Shown piece after piece: positions 1 to 9,293 of a DNA stretch of 64,000 nucleotides. The DNA is taken from positions 1 through 64,000 of the forward strand of contig SVFD01000010.1 in assembly GCA_015057025.1 (NCBI GenBank), given 5' to 3'. The stretch comes from Lachnospiraceae bacterium (GTDB lineage: Bacteria; Bacillota; Clostridia; Lachnospirales; Lachnospiraceae). How positions within the stretch are numbered: the stretch's first letter is position 1; the number at the start of each line of letters is the position of its first letter. The position numbers and the translations under genes were made by a program. Below the pieces are notes generated by a model. That model was not told where the DNA came from. It did no database searches and saw only the letters and a list, made by a program, of their open reading frames with translations.

Positions 1-24
1 CAGGTTCGAGTCCTGCTTGGGGAG
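1..24 (+). tRNA. 3' end of a tRNA (partial, probably tRNA-Asn)
   Basis: The first bases form the 3' half of a T arm with the TTCGAGT loop, then a seven-base acceptor strand ending in a G discriminator. The anticodon lies outside the window. A G discriminator and a TCCCCAA-type acceptor partner fit tRNA-Asn, but that identity is inferred. No CCA is encoded. It is followed by two more tRNAs, so it is the tail of a tRNA cluster. Confidence 0.6.
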
Positions 25-49
25 TTAGACGGGAAACCGTTTAGAAGCT

Positions 50-121
50 GGCTCCGTGGTCAAGCGGTTAAGACATCGCCCTTTCACGGCGGTAACACGG
101 GTTCGATTCCCGTCGGAGTCA
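50..121 (+). tRNA. tRNA-Glu (TTC)
   Basis: A complete 72-base cloverleaf. The acceptor strands GGCTCCG and CGGAGTC pair along all seven positions (one G-T), the discriminator is A, and the T loop reads TTCGATT. The seven-base anticodon loop at 81-87 reads CTTTCAC, giving anticodon TTC at 83-85. CCA is not encoded. Confidence 0.95.
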
Positions 122-166
122 TTAAAACTGTTATTGTTGCATATAATAGTTTTATAAATTTAATAT

Positions 167-237
167 GGCGCCATAGCCAAGCGGTAAGGCGTGGGTCTGC
201 AACACCCTGATCACCAGTTCAAATCTGGTTGGCGCCT
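167..237 (+). tRNA. tRNA-Cys (GCA)
   Basis: A complete 71-base cloverleaf. Acceptor GGCGCCA pairs with TGGCGCC, the discriminator is T, the T loop is TTCAAAT, and the anticodon loop CTGCAAC carries GCA at 199-201. It is the last tRNA of the cluster and is followed within ten bases by a terminator. Confidence 0.95.
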
Positions 238-243
238 CTTATA

Positions 244-280
244 AAACGATTAAATGAGATTATCATTTAGTCGTTTTTTT
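244..280 (+). terminator. Rho-independent terminator of the tRNA cluster
   Basis: A 14-pair stem (AAACGATTAAATGA with TCATTTAGTCGTTT, one G-T) with a short loop, followed by a run of T. It separates the tRNAs from the nuclease gene. Confidence 0.85.
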
Positions 281-303
281 ATAATATATACGTGGAGCGT
301 TGA

Positions 304-945
304 ATGAAGAAGAATAATAATTTCCACAAAAGAAACCACTATTATGGGGAAGAAAATTTTCGCCCGTATAGAATGAGAAATTATAATAAAAAGCAAAGAA
401 TTATATTTGCCTGTTGCCTGGTTGCAGTTGCTTTTTTGGTGGGAGTTGCAAGTAAATACCTTCGAAACCAACAATCTGATAGTGAGGTTTTAGAAGCAGA
501 AGTGATTCGTGTGATAGATGGTGATACGATTGCTGTATACGTTAAAGGACAAGAAGAAAGAATTCGAATGATTGGAATAGATGCACCGGAAAGCGTTAGC
601 GGTAATGTAGATGAAAATACGATTTACGGTGAAAAAGCATCACAATATACTGAGGAACATTTGCCTCAGGGGATGAAGATTTATCTTACTTTCGATAAGG
701 AAAGAGAAGATAAATATGAGCGTATGTTGGCATATGTTTGGTTAAGTAATGATGTAAGTAATACTAATAATTTATATCAGAAGCAGATGGTGGAGGATGG
801 GTATGCTTTAGCATATGCATATGAACCTAATACAATGTACAAAAATATTATTAACTTTGCAATGAAAAGCGCAGTTTCTAAAAGGGTTGGTTTATGGTCA
901 GATGAAATTTTTTATAATGAAAATTATTATTTTATTATGGAATAA
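304..945 (+). CDS. Membrane-anchored thermonuclease-like (SNase) protein
   Basis: 213 residues. A basic N-terminus is followed by one hydrophobic segment at about residues 32-50, so the protein is probably a type II membrane or secreted protein with the enzyme outside the cell. The rest is a staphylococcal-nuclease fold: VIDGDTI, then IRMIGIDAPES with the catalytic-type Arg, YGEKA with the Glu, and KYERMLAYVW with the second Arg, in the family order. Expected activity is calcium-dependent cleavage of DNA or RNA (family knowledge). It stands alone between the tRNA terminator and the ftsH promoter. The ribosome site before 304 (GTGGAGCG) is moderate. Confidence 0.85.
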   Translation: MKKNNNFHKRNHYYGEENFRPYRMRNYNKKQRIIFACCLVAVAFLVGVASKYLRNQQSDSEVLEAEVIRVIDGDTIAVYVKGQEERIRMIGIDAPESVSGNVDENTIYGEKASQYTEEHLPQGMKIYLTFDKEREDKYERMLAYVWLSNDVSNTNNLYQKQMVEDGYALAYAYEPNTMYKNIINFAMKSAVSKRVGLWSDEIFYNENYYFIME

Positions 946-1001
946 TTGATGATAAGCACGATTTGAAGAAGTTGGTTGCAGTTTTTTCACAATTTATAAT
1001 A

Positions 1002-1030
1002 TTGATTTATCTTGTAGGGAACACTATAAT
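1002..1030 (+). promoter_or_regulatory. Sigma-A type promoter of ftsH
   Basis: TTGATT at 1002-1007 and TATAAT at 1025-1030 with a 17-base spacer, about 87 bases before the ftsH start codon. Confidence 0.7.
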
Positions 1031-1068
1031 GGAAAATGATTTATTATGTTTACAGATTGAAAAGAAGT

Positions 1069-1082
1069 TTCACATATGTGAA
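1069..1082. promoter_or_regulatory. Perfect 14-base palindrome in the ftsH leader
   Basis: TTCACATATGTGAA reads the same on both strands. It lies about 40 bases after the -10 box and before the ftsH start, where an operator or a small hairpin could act. No regulator can be named. Confidence 0.4.
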
Positions 1083-1116
1083 TTAAATATTTTAAGTGTA
1101 AAAGAAAGAGAAAGAA

Positions 1117-3357
1117 ATGGAAAATAATCAATACGAAAACAATAATCAGAGAAATCGAATGCCGGAAGAACCGGAGAATAGAAATAATAACAGAAACAAT
1201 AATAACGGTCACGGCAATAATAATGGCAGTAATAATCAAAGACCCGGCGGTATATGGACACTTCTTTTGATGGGAGGTATCTTTTTATTCTTCTTTTTTA
1301 TGATGATTAATACTATGAAACCTACCGATGTGAATGTGATTGAGTATAGTGAATTTATTCGCATGATAGAGAATGGTGAAGTGTCTGAGGTGGTTATAGG
1401 CAGCGATAAGATTACCATCATTCCTAAGAAAGAAGAAACAGGTAATGCATTAAGCGAGTTATTCTCAAAGGAAAGTAATTATTTATATACCGGAAAATTA
1501 GAGGAGGATGAGACGCTTACTGCCCGTTTACTGGAAAATAATATCAAAGTAAGCGGACAGATTCCTGATAATTCCGGAGAAATATGGTACTTTATTTTGA
1601 CAACTGTATTACCTATTGCATTAATGGTAGGTTTAACGATTATGTTATTCCGCAAACTGTCCAAAAGCGGTGGTATGGGCGGTTTTATGAATGTTGGAAA
1701 AAATAATGCAAAAGTATATGTTCAGAAAGAGACGGGGATTACTTTTAAGGATGTAGCCGGAGAAGATGAAGCAATTGAATCTTTGCAGGAAGTTGTGGAT
1801 TTTCTTCATAATCCGGACCGTTATGTTAAAATTGGTGCGCGTTTACCCAAAGGTGCTCTTCTTGTAGGCCCTCCCGGTACCGGTAAAACTTTACTTGCCA
1901 AAGCTGTTGCAGGTGAAGCAAAGGTTCCTTTCTTTTCATTGACGGGTTCTGATTTCGTAGAGCTTTATGTAGGTGTTGGTGCTTCAAGAGTAAGGGATTT
2001 GTTCCAGGAAGCAGAAAAGAATGCTCCCTGTATTATTTTTATTGATGAGATTGATGCAATCGGTCGTAGCCGTGATTCTAAGTATGGCGGCGGTAATGAA
2101 GAACGCGAACAGACTTTAAACCAGTTACTTGCTGAAATGGATGGTTTTGATGGTAAAAAGGGTATTATTATTCTTGCAGCAACAAACCGCCCTGAAATTT
2201 TGGATAAAGCATTATTGCGTCCAGGACGTTTTGACAGAAGAATTATTGTTGAAAAACCTGATTTAAAGGGTCGTGTGGAAATTTTGAAAGTACATGCGAA
2301 AGATGTACTTATGGACGAAACCGTAGATTTGGATGAAATTGCGTTGGCAACCAGTGGTGCTGTAGGTTCCGACCTTGCAAATATGATTAATGAAGCCGCA
2401 ATCAATGCCGTAAAAGAAGGCAGAGAATATGTAAGCCAAAAAGACCTTTTCAATGCGGTTGAAATTGTATTGGTAGGTAAAGAGAAAAAAGACCGCATTT
2501 TAAGCGAGCAGGAACGTAAAATTGTATCTTATCATGAAGTGGGTCATGCATTGGTTAGCGCATTACAGAAAAATTCGGAACCGGTGCAGAAGATTACTAT
2601 CGTACCCAGAACCATGGGTGCTTTGGGATATGTTATGCATGTGCCGGAGGAAGAAAAGTATTTAAACTCCGAAGCAGAGTTGAAAGATATGCTGGTAGGA
2701 CTTTTGGCGGGCCGCGCAGCGGAAGAATTGGTATTTGATTCCGTAACAACGGGTGCGTCCAACGATATTGAAAAAGCAACTTCTATTGCCCGTTCCATGG
2801 TAACTCAATATGGTATGAGCAAGAAATTCGGATTGATTGGTTTAGAGACTGTGGAAAGCAGATATTTGGACGGTCGTGTGGTTATGAACTGTGCCGATGA
2901 AACTGCGGCTGCGGTAGATGAAGAAGTTATGAAGATTTTAAAGGAAAGCTATGATGAAGCGATGAATCTTTTAAAAGATAATCGTGAAATCATGGATAAG
3001 CTTGCAGAGTACCTGATTCAGAAAGAAACAATTACCGGCAAAGAGTTTATGGAAATTTATTGTGCAGAAAAAGGAATTCCCGTACCGGAGCCCAAGACTG
3101 AGACAATGAAGAAGGAACGAAAGTCTGAGGAAAGCGAAACAGAAGCTGAAGAAAAGAGTGCAGAATCTGAAACGGAAATACAATCGGTTGAGAACAGTAT
3201 TGAGGACAATGTGGAAGATGATATTGAAGACAACAGTGTAGAAATAAACGGGACTGTTGAAGAAACAGATTCTTCTAAGGATTCAGAAGAGAGTGTGTCT
3301 TTGAATGACAAAGATGCTGATTTTGCCAATGAATTAAAGAACAGATTGTACAAGTAA
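1117..3357 (+). CDS. ftsH: ATP-dependent zinc metalloprotease FtsH
   Basis: 746 residues. Order: an Asn-rich tail (about 1-45), a membrane segment (46-66), an extracytoplasmic domain, a second membrane segment (about 155-178), an AAA ATPase with Walker A GPPGTGKT at 251-258 and Walker B IIFIDEID, then the M41 peptidase with the zinc motif HEVGH at 473-477. It is a hexameric quality-control protease of the inner membrane (family knowledge). It is longer than the usual 610-650 residues because of the Asn-rich N-terminus and an acidic Glu/Ser/Asp C-terminal tail from about 650 to the end, both expected to be disordered. It is transcribed from the promoter at 1002-1030. Confidence 0.97.
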   Translation: MENNQYENNNQRNRMPEEPENRNNNRNNNNGHGNNNGSNNQRPGGIWTLLLMGGIFLFFFFMMINTMKPTDVNVIEYSEFIRMIENGEVSEVVIGSDKITIIPKKEETGNALSELFSKESNYLYTGKLEEDETLTARLLENNIKVSGQIPDNSGEIWYFILTTVLPIALMVGLTIMLFRKLSKSGGMGGFMNVGKNNAKVYVQKETGITFKDVAGEDEAIESLQEVVDFLHNPDRYVKIGARLPKGALLVGPPGTGKTLLAKAVAGEAKVPFFSLTGSDFVELYVGVGASRVRDLFQEAEKNAPCIIFIDEIDAIGRSRDSKYGGGNEEREQTLNQLLAEMDGFDGKKGIIILAATNRPEILDKALLRPGRFDRRIIVEKPDLKGRVEILKVHAKDVLMDETVDLDEIALATSGAVGSDLANMINEAAINAVKEGREYVSQKDLFNAVEIVLVGKEKKDRILSEQERKIVSYHEVGHALVSALQKNSEPVQKITIVPRTMGALGYVMHVPEEEKYLNSEAELKDMLVGLLAGRAAEELVFDSVTTGASNDIEKATSIARSMVTQYGMSKKFGLIGLETVESRYLDGRVVMNCADETAAAVDEEVMKILKESYDEAMNLLKDNREIMDKLAEYLIQKETITGKEFMEIYCAEKGIPVPEPKTETMKKERKSEESETEAEEKSAESETEIQSVENSIEDNVEDDIEDNSVEINGTVEETDSSKDSEESVSLNDKDADFANELKNRLYK

Positions 3358-3424
3358 CTTTTATACGTATTCGAACCAAAGATAAGATTGTAGCCCTGAT
3401 ACAAAATGATACAATGAGGTTTGC

Positions 3425-5278
3425 ATGGAGCGATTTGATTTTGAATTGGAATTAAAAAAACTCCCGGGAAAACCGGGAGTATATATCATGCATGATGCTA
3501 AGGATGCAATTATTTATGTGGGTAAGGCCGTAAGTCTGAAAAACAGAGTGCGGTCTTATTTTCGTGCGAGCACAAAAAAAACACCTAAAATTCAAAAGAT
3601 GGTATCCCTCATTTCGCGCTTTGAATACATTGTTACGGATTCGGAATTGGAAGCTTTGGTGCTGGAGAATAATCTCATAAAAGAGCATTCGCCCAAATAC
3701 AATACCATGCTTAAGGATGATAAAACATATCCCTACATTAAGGTAACGGTATCGGAAAGTTTTCCGCGGATATTGTTTTCCAGACAGATGAAAAAGGATA
3801 AAAGTAGGTATTTCGGACCCTATACCAGTGCGGCGGCAGTGAAAGATACTATTGAATTAATGAATAAGTTATATAAATTGCGGACCTGCAATCGTAATCT
3901 TCCGCAGGATATAGGCAAAAGCCGCCCGTGTCTTAATTATCATATCAAGCAGTGTCCTGCACCCTGTCAGGGGTATATCAGTCAGGAGGAATACCGTGAA
4001 CGGGTCAATAAGGCTCTGGAATTTTTAAACGGAAATTATGGACCTATTTTAAAAGAATTGGAAGAAAAAATGTATGCGGCTTCGGAAGCATTGGAGTTTG
4101 AAGAAGCAGCGAAATTTAAAGAATTATTATACAGTGTAAAAAGTGTGGCCCAGAAGCAGAAAATTACCGAAAGTGACGGCGAAAATAAGGATTACATCGC
4201 ATTGGCCAGAAATGAAAGAGATGTTATTATTCAAGTGTTTTTTGTGAGGGAAGGTAAGCTGATAGGCCGGGAGCATTTTTATATGAAGCAGGCGGTTCAT
4301 GATACGGATGCAGAAATTCTGCAAACATTTATGAAACAGTTTTATGCGGGTACACCTTTTATTCCCAAGGAAATTTTTCTGGGAGAAGATATTGAAGAAC
4401 ATGCCATAATCGAAGAGTGGCTTAGCAAGAAAAGGGAAAGCAGAGTATATATCAGGATACCGCAAAAGGGTCAGAAAGAAAAAATGCTGGAGCTTGCACG
4501 TCAGAATGCAGAACTTGTATTAAGCAGGGATACTGAGAAGATAAAGCGCGAAGAGTTAAGAACCATTGGTGCCGTAAAAGAGATTGAGGCGCTTTTACAG
4601 TTAAGAAACATACAGCGAATGGAAGCTTTTGATATTTCCAATATCAGCGGATTTGCAAATGTGGGTTCCATGGTGGTGTATGAAAAAGGAAAGCCAAAGC
4701 GCAGCGATTATCGAAAGTTCCGCATAAAATCCGTGGCAGGCCCCGATGATTATGCGTGTATGAAGGAGGTACTGACCAGACGATTTGTACACGGATTGGA
4801 AGAAAGAGAAACTACGGATAAAGAATATGGCAGTTTTACAAGATTTCCGGATTTGCTTTTGATGGATGGTGGTAAAGGTCAGGTTAATATTGCAAATCAG
4901 GTTTTAGAAGAATTGAATTTGGATATTCCGGTTTGCGGCATGGTAAAGGATGATAATCATCGGACCAGGGGATTATATTATCATAATATGGAAATTCCCA
5001 TTGATACCCATTCGGAAGGCTTTCATCTGATTACCAGAATTCAGGATGAGGCACACCGGTTTGCTATTGAGTATCACAGATCCTTGCGTTCGCAGGCACA
5101 GGTACACTCGGTACTGGATGAAATTCCGGGTGTTGGACCGACAAGACGTAAAGCACTGATGAAGAGTTTTGTATCCATAGAGGATTTGAAAAAAGCGGAT
5201 GCGGTAACGATTACGGAAAAGGCCGGAATACCGCTTCACATAGCAGAAGGTATCGTTACTTTCTTTGCACAAAAATAA
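3425..5278 (+). CDS. uvrC: Excinuclease ABC subunit C
   Basis: 617 residues, normal for UvrC. It has an N-terminal GIY-YIG nuclease (GVY at 18-20, YVG at 31-33) for the 3' incision, a central UVR segment ([14 protein letters not shown]) that contacts UvrB, the RNase H-like 5' incision domain (DISNISG and [12 protein letters not shown]), and a C-terminal helix-hairpin-helix ([13 protein letters not shown]). It makes both cuts around a DNA lesion after UvrA/UvrB loading. UvrB and UvrA lie 13 kb downstream in this window. The start codon has GAGGT just upstream. Confidence 0.97.
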   Translation: MERFDFELELKKLPGKPGVYIMHDAKDAIIYVGKAVSLKNRVRSYFRASTKKTPKIQKMVSLISRFEYIVTDSELEALVLENNLIKEHSPKYNTMLKDDKTYPYIKVTVSESFPRILFSRQMKKDKSRYFGPYTSAAAVKDTIELMNKLYKLRTCNRNLPQDIGKSRPCLNYHIKQCPAPCQGYISQEEYRERVNKALEFLNGNYGPILKELEEKMYAASEALEFEEAAKFKELLYSVKSVAQKQKITESDGENKDYIALARNERDVIIQVFFVREGKLIGREHFYMKQAVHDTDAEILQTFMKQFYAGTPFIPKEIFLGEDIEEHAIIEEWLSKKRESRVYIRIPQKGQKEKMLELARQNAELVLSRDTEKIKREELRTIGAVKEIEALLQLRNIQRMEAFDISNISGFANVGSMVVYEKGKPKRSDYRKFRIKSVAGPDDYACMKEVLTRRFVHGLEERETTDKEYGSFTRFPDLLLMDGGKGQVNIANQVLEELNLDIPVCGMVKDDNHRTRGLYYHNMEIPIDTHSEGFHLITRIQDEAHRFAIEYHRSLRSQAQVHSVLDEIPGVGPTRRKALMKSFVSIEDLKKADAVTITEKAGIPLHIAEGIVTFFAQK

Positions 5279-5289
5279 AAGGCCCGTGG

Positions 5290-5318
5290 TTGATTATAAA
5301 AACTAACTATGATAAAAT
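5290..5318 (+). promoter_or_regulatory. Promoter of hprK
   Basis: TTGATT at 5290-5295, a 17-base spacer and TAAAAT at 5313-5318, about 50 bases before the hprK start. Confidence 0.6.
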
Positions 5319-5369
5319 ATTCCTAATTACGTGCTTTTTTGTAAAATAATGTTTGGGAGGACTTTATTT

Positions 5370-6317
5370 ATGCCCAGTGTAAGTTTGGCAAAAATCGTTG
5401 AAAAAATGAAATTGGAGTCTTTGACCCCGGAAATTGATATCAAAGGAATTAAAATCAAGCAGCCGGATATTAATCGTCCCGCACTTCAGATTGCAGGTTT
5501 CTTTGAGCATTATGAAGCAACCCGATTACAGATTATCGGTTTTGTAGAGTATAAGTATATGATGTCTTTATCCGATGAAAGGAAGGAAGAAATCTATACC
5601 AAACTTTTAAGTTATCCTATTCCCTGTATTGTGTTCTGCAGAGAATTGGAGCCGGACGAACTTTTCTTAAAGAAAGCAATTGAGAATAACGTTCCTCTTT
5701 TTAAAACCAAGAAGACCACATCTGCTTTTATGGCAGAAATTATCCGTTGGTTAAATGTAAAGCTTGCTCCCTGCATTTCGGTACATGGTGTTTTGGTTGA
5801 CGTTTACGGTGAAGGTGTATTGATTGTAGGTGAAAGCGGTATCGGTAAAAGTGAAGCTGCCTTGGAATTGGTTAAGAGAGGACATCGTCTGGTAACAGAT
5901 GATGTGGTGGAAATCCGTAAGGTAAGTGATGATACCATTATCGGTACGGCACCGGATATTACCAAGCATTTTATTGAAATTCGCGGTGTTGGCATTGTTG
6001 ATGTTAAGACCTTGTATGGTGTGTCCAGCGTTAAGGATACCCAGAATATTGACCTTGTTATTAAATTGGCTGATTGGAATAAGGATACTGAATATGACAG
6101 ACTTGGTCTGGAAGAAGAGTATACCGAATATTTGGGTAAAAAGGTTGTGTGCCACAACATTCCCATTCGTCCCGGCCGTAACCTTGCAGTAATCTGTGAA
6201 TCGGCAGCGGTTAACCACCGTCAGAAGAAGATGGGTTACAATGCGGCGCAGGAACTTTATCAGCGTGTGCAGAATTCTTTGGCAAAGAAGCGTGAGGAAG
6301 ACGAGGACGAAGAATAA
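5370..6317 (+). CDS. hprK: HPr kinase/phosphorylase
   Basis: 315 residues from the ATG at 5370, which has GGGAGG nine bases upstream. An in-frame start at 5331 lacks a ribosome site and would add 13 residues not typical of the family. The N-terminal half is the DRTGG-like domain. The C-terminal half is the kinase with the P-loop GESGIGKS at 154-161 followed by TDDVVEI. HprK phosphorylates Ser46 of HPr and Crh and reverses this with phosphate, setting catabolite control (family knowledge). Candidate substrates with Ser46 are present at 10300 and 35764. A sugar kinase follows directly. Confidence 0.95.
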   Translation: MPSVSLAKIVEKMKLESLTPEIDIKGIKIKQPDINRPALQIAGFFEHYEATRLQIIGFVEYKYMMSLSDERKEEIYTKLLSYPIPCIVFCRELEPDELFLKKAIENNVPLFKTKKTTSAFMAEIIRWLNVKLAPCISVHGVLVDVYGEGVLIVGESGIGKSEAALELVKRGHRLVTDDVVEIRKVSDDTIIGTAPDITKHFIEIRGVGIVDVKTLYGVSSVKDTQNIDLVIKLADWNKDTEYDRLGLEEEYTEYLGKKVVCHNIPIRPGRNLAVICESAAVNHRQKKMGYNAAQELYQRVQNSLAKKREEDEDEE

Positions 6318-6384
6318 ATTTTTATGTAAAAATTTTCGTAATAGAATGATTATAATAAAGATATAATAAACAGGAGATATAAAA

Positions 6385-7320
6385 ATGAGCAAATATATTT
6401 TTGGTGTTGATTTAGGCGGTACAACCGTAAAAATGGGACTTTTCGATGCAGAAGGCAACGTTCTTGATAAGTGGGAAATTGTAACCGTAACAGAAAATAA
6501 CGGATCTAAGATTTTGCCGGACATAGCAGACAGTATTCTTGCAAAAATGGCTGAACGCGGCATGGACAAGACAGAAGTAATAGGTGTAGGTATCGGAGTT
6601 CCCGGTCCCGTAGATTCACAGGGTATTATACATAAGGCTGCAAACTTAGGTTGGGGTGTATTCAATGTAAGTGAAACCTTAAGCGGTCTTGTAGGTGTGC
6701 CTGTAAAGTCCGGTAATGATGCAAATGTTGCGGCCCTTGGAGAAATGTGGAAGGGCGGTGGCCAGGGCTATTCCAACATGGTTGCTGTTACTTTGGGAAC
6801 CGGCGTTGGCGGTGGTATTATTATTGAAGGCAAGGTGCTTGCAGGTGCTACAGGCTCAGGCGGTGAAATTGGTCATATCTGTGTAAATGAGAATGAGACT
6901 GAAGTATGTGGTTGCGGTAAGAAAGGTTGTCTTGAGCAGTATGTATCTGCAACCGGTATCGCAAGACTTGCGAATATCAGACTTGCCAAAGATGATATGC
7001 CCAGTTCGCTTCGCGGAGGCGTAATCTCTGCTAAAACAGTATTTGATGCAGTAAAGGCAGGAGATGCGTTGGCAATTGAAGTTGCAGAAGAGTTTGGTGA
7101 GTGTCTTGGTAAAGCATGTGCCATGATTGCCTGTGTGGTTAATCCCGAGGTGTTTGTAATCGGCGGTGGTGTAAGTAAGGCAGGTCCTGTGCTTATGGAC
7201 TATATTGTTAAAAATTATACACCTAATGTATTCCATGGAAGTCGCGATACTAAATTTGCTTTGGCTACCTTGGGAAATGATGCAGGAATTTATGGTGCAG
7301 CTAAATTAGTATTAGAATAA
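6385..7320 (+). CDS. glcK: ROK-family glucokinase
   Basis: 311 residues. It shows the ROK phosphate-binding motif DLGGTTVKMG near the start, GVPGPVD, NDANVAALGE, the GTGVGGGIII adenosine loop, and the zinc-binding CGCGKKGCLE cluster typical of ROK sugar kinases. The most likely reaction is glucose to glucose 6-phosphate with ATP. AGGAGA stands at normal distance from the ATG. Placement directly after hprK suits a role in sugar signalling. ROK members also phosphorylate other hexoses, so the exact substrate is inferred. Confidence 0.9.
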   Translation: MSKYIFGVDLGGTTVKMGLFDAEGNVLDKWEIVTVTENNGSKILPDIADSILAKMAERGMDKTEVIGVGIGVPGPVDSQGIIHKAANLGWGVFNVSETLSGLVGVPVKSGNDANVAALGEMWKGGGQGYSNMVAVTLGTGVGGGIIIEGKVLAGATGSGGEIGHICVNENETEVCGCGKKGCLEQYVSATGIARLANIRLAKDDMPSSLRGGVISAKTVFDAVKAGDALAIEVAEEFGECLGKACAMIACVVNPEVFVIGGGVSKAGPVLMDYIVKNYTPNVFHGSRDTKFALATLGNDAGIYGAAKLVLE

Positions 7321-7329
7321 AAACAAATG

Positions 7330-7363
7330 AGGAAAGGTGGAAAAAATTTTTCACCTTCCTTTT
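7330..7363 (+). terminator. Terminator after glcK
   Basis: AGGAAAGGTGG pairs with TCACCTTCCT across an A/T-rich centre with one bulge, ending in TTTT. It closes the hprK-glcK unit before murB. Confidence 0.6.
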
Positions 7364-7458
7364 GCAGTAAAGCCAAAGTGGATAAGCAGTCATATTGATA
7401 ATGTTGTCCACATAGAATGAACAAGACGTCATGAAAATGCATGCAGGAAGAGGTAGGC

Positions 7459-8379
7459 GTGAACGCAGAATTTTACGAAGAAATTAAAAAATTACTTCCT
7501 ACAGCGGAAATTTTTTATCAAGAGCCTATGAGCAAACATACCACTTTTCGAATCGGTGGAGAGGCAGATGTTTTTATAAAAATATCTGAGGAAGAACAGC
7601 TTAAGATTCTTATTCCCAAACTGCGTCAAAGACAAATTTCTTATTACGTAGTGGGTAAAGGAAGTAATCTGTTAGTGGGTGATAAAGGTTTTCGCGGAGT
7701 AATACTCCAGTTGGATGATACCTTCGGAGAAGTAAAAGTAAATAATGATGTAATAACTGCCAGGGCCGGTGCAAGCATGGCAAAGATTGCAAAGGTGGCA
7801 CTGCAAAACAGACTTACCGGTTTTGAATTTGCGGCAGGAATTCCCGGAACGGTAGGAGGCGGCGTTATTATGAATGCCGGAGCTTACGGCGGAGAAATGA
7901 AAGATGTAGTGACTAAGGTCCGCTTCTTAAAACCGGATGGAGACATCGGCGAATATACCGGTGAGGAAATGTGTTTTGAATATCGAAACAGTGTATTAAA
8001 ACATAAGCCTGAGTATGTTGTATTGGAAGTAGAGATTACACTCCAATTGGGTTCGGAAGAAGATATTCTTGCAACAATGCAGGATTTAGCAAAACGGCGC
8101 AAAGATAAGCAACCATTGGAATATCCCAGTGCAGGAAGTACATTTAAACGTCCGGAAGGATATTTTGCCGGAAAATTAATTCAAGATGCCGGACTTAGCG
8201 GATACAGTATCGGAGATGCAACAGTATCCGAGAAACATAGCGGATTTGTGATTAATGCAGGAAATGCAACAGCATCAGATGTAAAAGCGTTGATTGAAAC
8301 AATTCAGAAAAAGGTCCATGAGCAGTTCGGGGTACATCTTGAGAAAGAAGTTATTTTTCTCGGAGAATTTGCAGATTAG
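7459..8379 (+). CDS. murB: UDP-N-acetylenolpyruvoylglucosamine reductase
   Basis: About 306 residues. I chose the GTG at 7459 because GGAAGAGG lies six bases upstream. The in-frame ATG at 7441 has no ribosome site, but it cannot be excluded. It is an FAD enzyme that makes UDP-MurNAc for peptidoglycan. FAD-binding motifs VGKGSNLLVGDKGFRG and GIPGTVGGGVIMNAGAYGG are intact, the proton-donor Ser lies in AGSTFKRP, and the C-terminal HSGFVINAG motif follows. rapZ follows after about 48 bases, a common Firmicute arrangement. Confidence 0.95.
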   Translation: MNAEFYEEIKKLLPTAEIFYQEPMSKHTTFRIGGEADVFIKISEEEQLKILIPKLRQRQISYYVVGKGSNLLVGDKGFRGVILQLDDTFGEVKVNNDVITARAGASMAKIAKVALQNRLTGFEFAAGIPGTVGGGVIMNAGAYGGEMKDVVTKVRFLKPDGDIGEYTGEEMCFEYRNSVLKHKPEYVVLEVEITLQLGSEEDILATMQDLAKRRKDKQPLEYPSAGSTFKRPEGYFAGKLIQDAGLSGYSIGDATVSEKHSGFVINAGNATASDVKALIETIQKKVHEQFGVHLEKEVIFLGEFAD

Positions 8380-8427
8380 ATATTAATTGTAAAATACAAT
8401 ACATGCAGATGACGAAAGGAGGTTCCC

Positions 8428-9282
8428 ATGCGTTTTGTAATTGTAACAGGTATGAGTGGTGCAGGTAAGCTGACAGCTCAGAAAATGATGGAAGATATGG
8501 GGTATTATTGTGTAGATAATCTCCCGGTTCCACTGATTACTAAATTTGTGGATTTGATTTTGGAACCGAATCGTGAAATTACGAAGGTTGTTTTGGGCAT
8601 AGATGTTCGTGCAGACCAGTCTTTTGATGAAGTTATGGATGCTTTGGCAGATTTAAAGAAGACAGGATTTCAATATGAGATTCTTTTTATGGAAGCAAGC
8701 GATGAAACTTTGCAGAAAAGATATAAGGAAACCAGAAGAATGCACCCTTTGGCAATTGGAGGCAGAGTGGCGGACGGAATTGCGAAGGAAAGAAAAATTC
8801 TGGAAAAAATGAAAGCGGACGCGGATTATGTTATCGATACATCCAGACTTCTTACAAGAGAATTAAAGGAGGAACTGGATCGCATCTTTGTCAGCAATAA
8901 GGACTATAACAGTCTGATGGTTAATATTGTATCCTTTGGTTTTAAGCATGGCATACCTGCGGATGTGGATTTGGTATTTGATGTAAGATTTCTTCCGAAT
9001 CCTTTTTATATCGAAGAATTAAAAAATAAAACCGGTAACGACAGGGAAGTAAGAGATTATGTCATGAGTTTTCCGGAGGCTGAGGAGTTTTTACAGAAAT
9101 TAACAGACATGATTTCTTTCCTGATTCCGAATTATATAAAAGAAGGAAAGAATCAGTTAATTATTGGTATAGGATGTACAGGCGGAAAGCACAGGAGTGT
9201 AACATTGGCCAATAAATTATACGAACAGCTAAAAGATAAGGGAAGCTATGGATTAACGGTTTCTCATCGTGATGCAAGGTAG
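8428..9282 (+). CDS. rapZ: RapZ/YvcJ family nucleotide-binding protein
   Basis: 284 residues, preceded by AAAGGAGG. Family motifs are clear: YYCVDNLPVPL, VRFLPNPFYIEELK and the C-terminal IGIGCTGGKHRSV. The P-loop at 8-15 reads GMSGAGKL, with Leu where Walker A normally has Ser or Thr, followed by Thr16. In Enterobacteria RapZ senses glucosamine 6-phosphate and steers GlmS mRNA decay. In Bacillus YvcJ is a GTPase linked to competence. The role here is inferred from family. whiA starts 12 bases later, so the two are surely co-transcribed. Confidence 0.92.
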   Translation: MRFVIVTGMSGAGKLTAQKMMEDMGYYCVDNLPVPLITKFVDLILEPNREITKVVLGIDVRADQSFDEVMDALADLKKTGFQYEILFMEASDETLQKRYKETRRMHPLAIGGRVADGIAKERKILEKMKADADYVIDTSRLLTRELKEELDRIFVSNKDYNSLMVNIVSFGFKHGIPADVDLVFDVRFLPNPFYIEELKNKTGNDREVRDYVMSFPEAEEFLQKLTDMISFLIPNYIKEGKNQLIIGIGCTGGKHRSVTLANKLYEQLKDKGSYGLTVSHRDAR

Positions 9283-9293
9283 GAGTTCATCAG

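Noticed and set aside
1965-2498. Open frame of 177 codons on the minus strand
   Set aside because: Antisense to the AAA domain of ftsH. It is a shadow of the codon pattern with no motif.
3388-3415. TTGTAG-16-TACAAT promoter before uvrC
   Set aside because: The predicted start of transcription would be about three bases before the ATG and exclude the ribosome site, so it is probably chance.
5751-6665. Open frame of 304 codons on the minus strand
   Set aside because: It is antisense to hprK and the start of glcK, both clear genes. Its product is rich in Ile, Asn and Thr without any motif, and it has no ribosome site.
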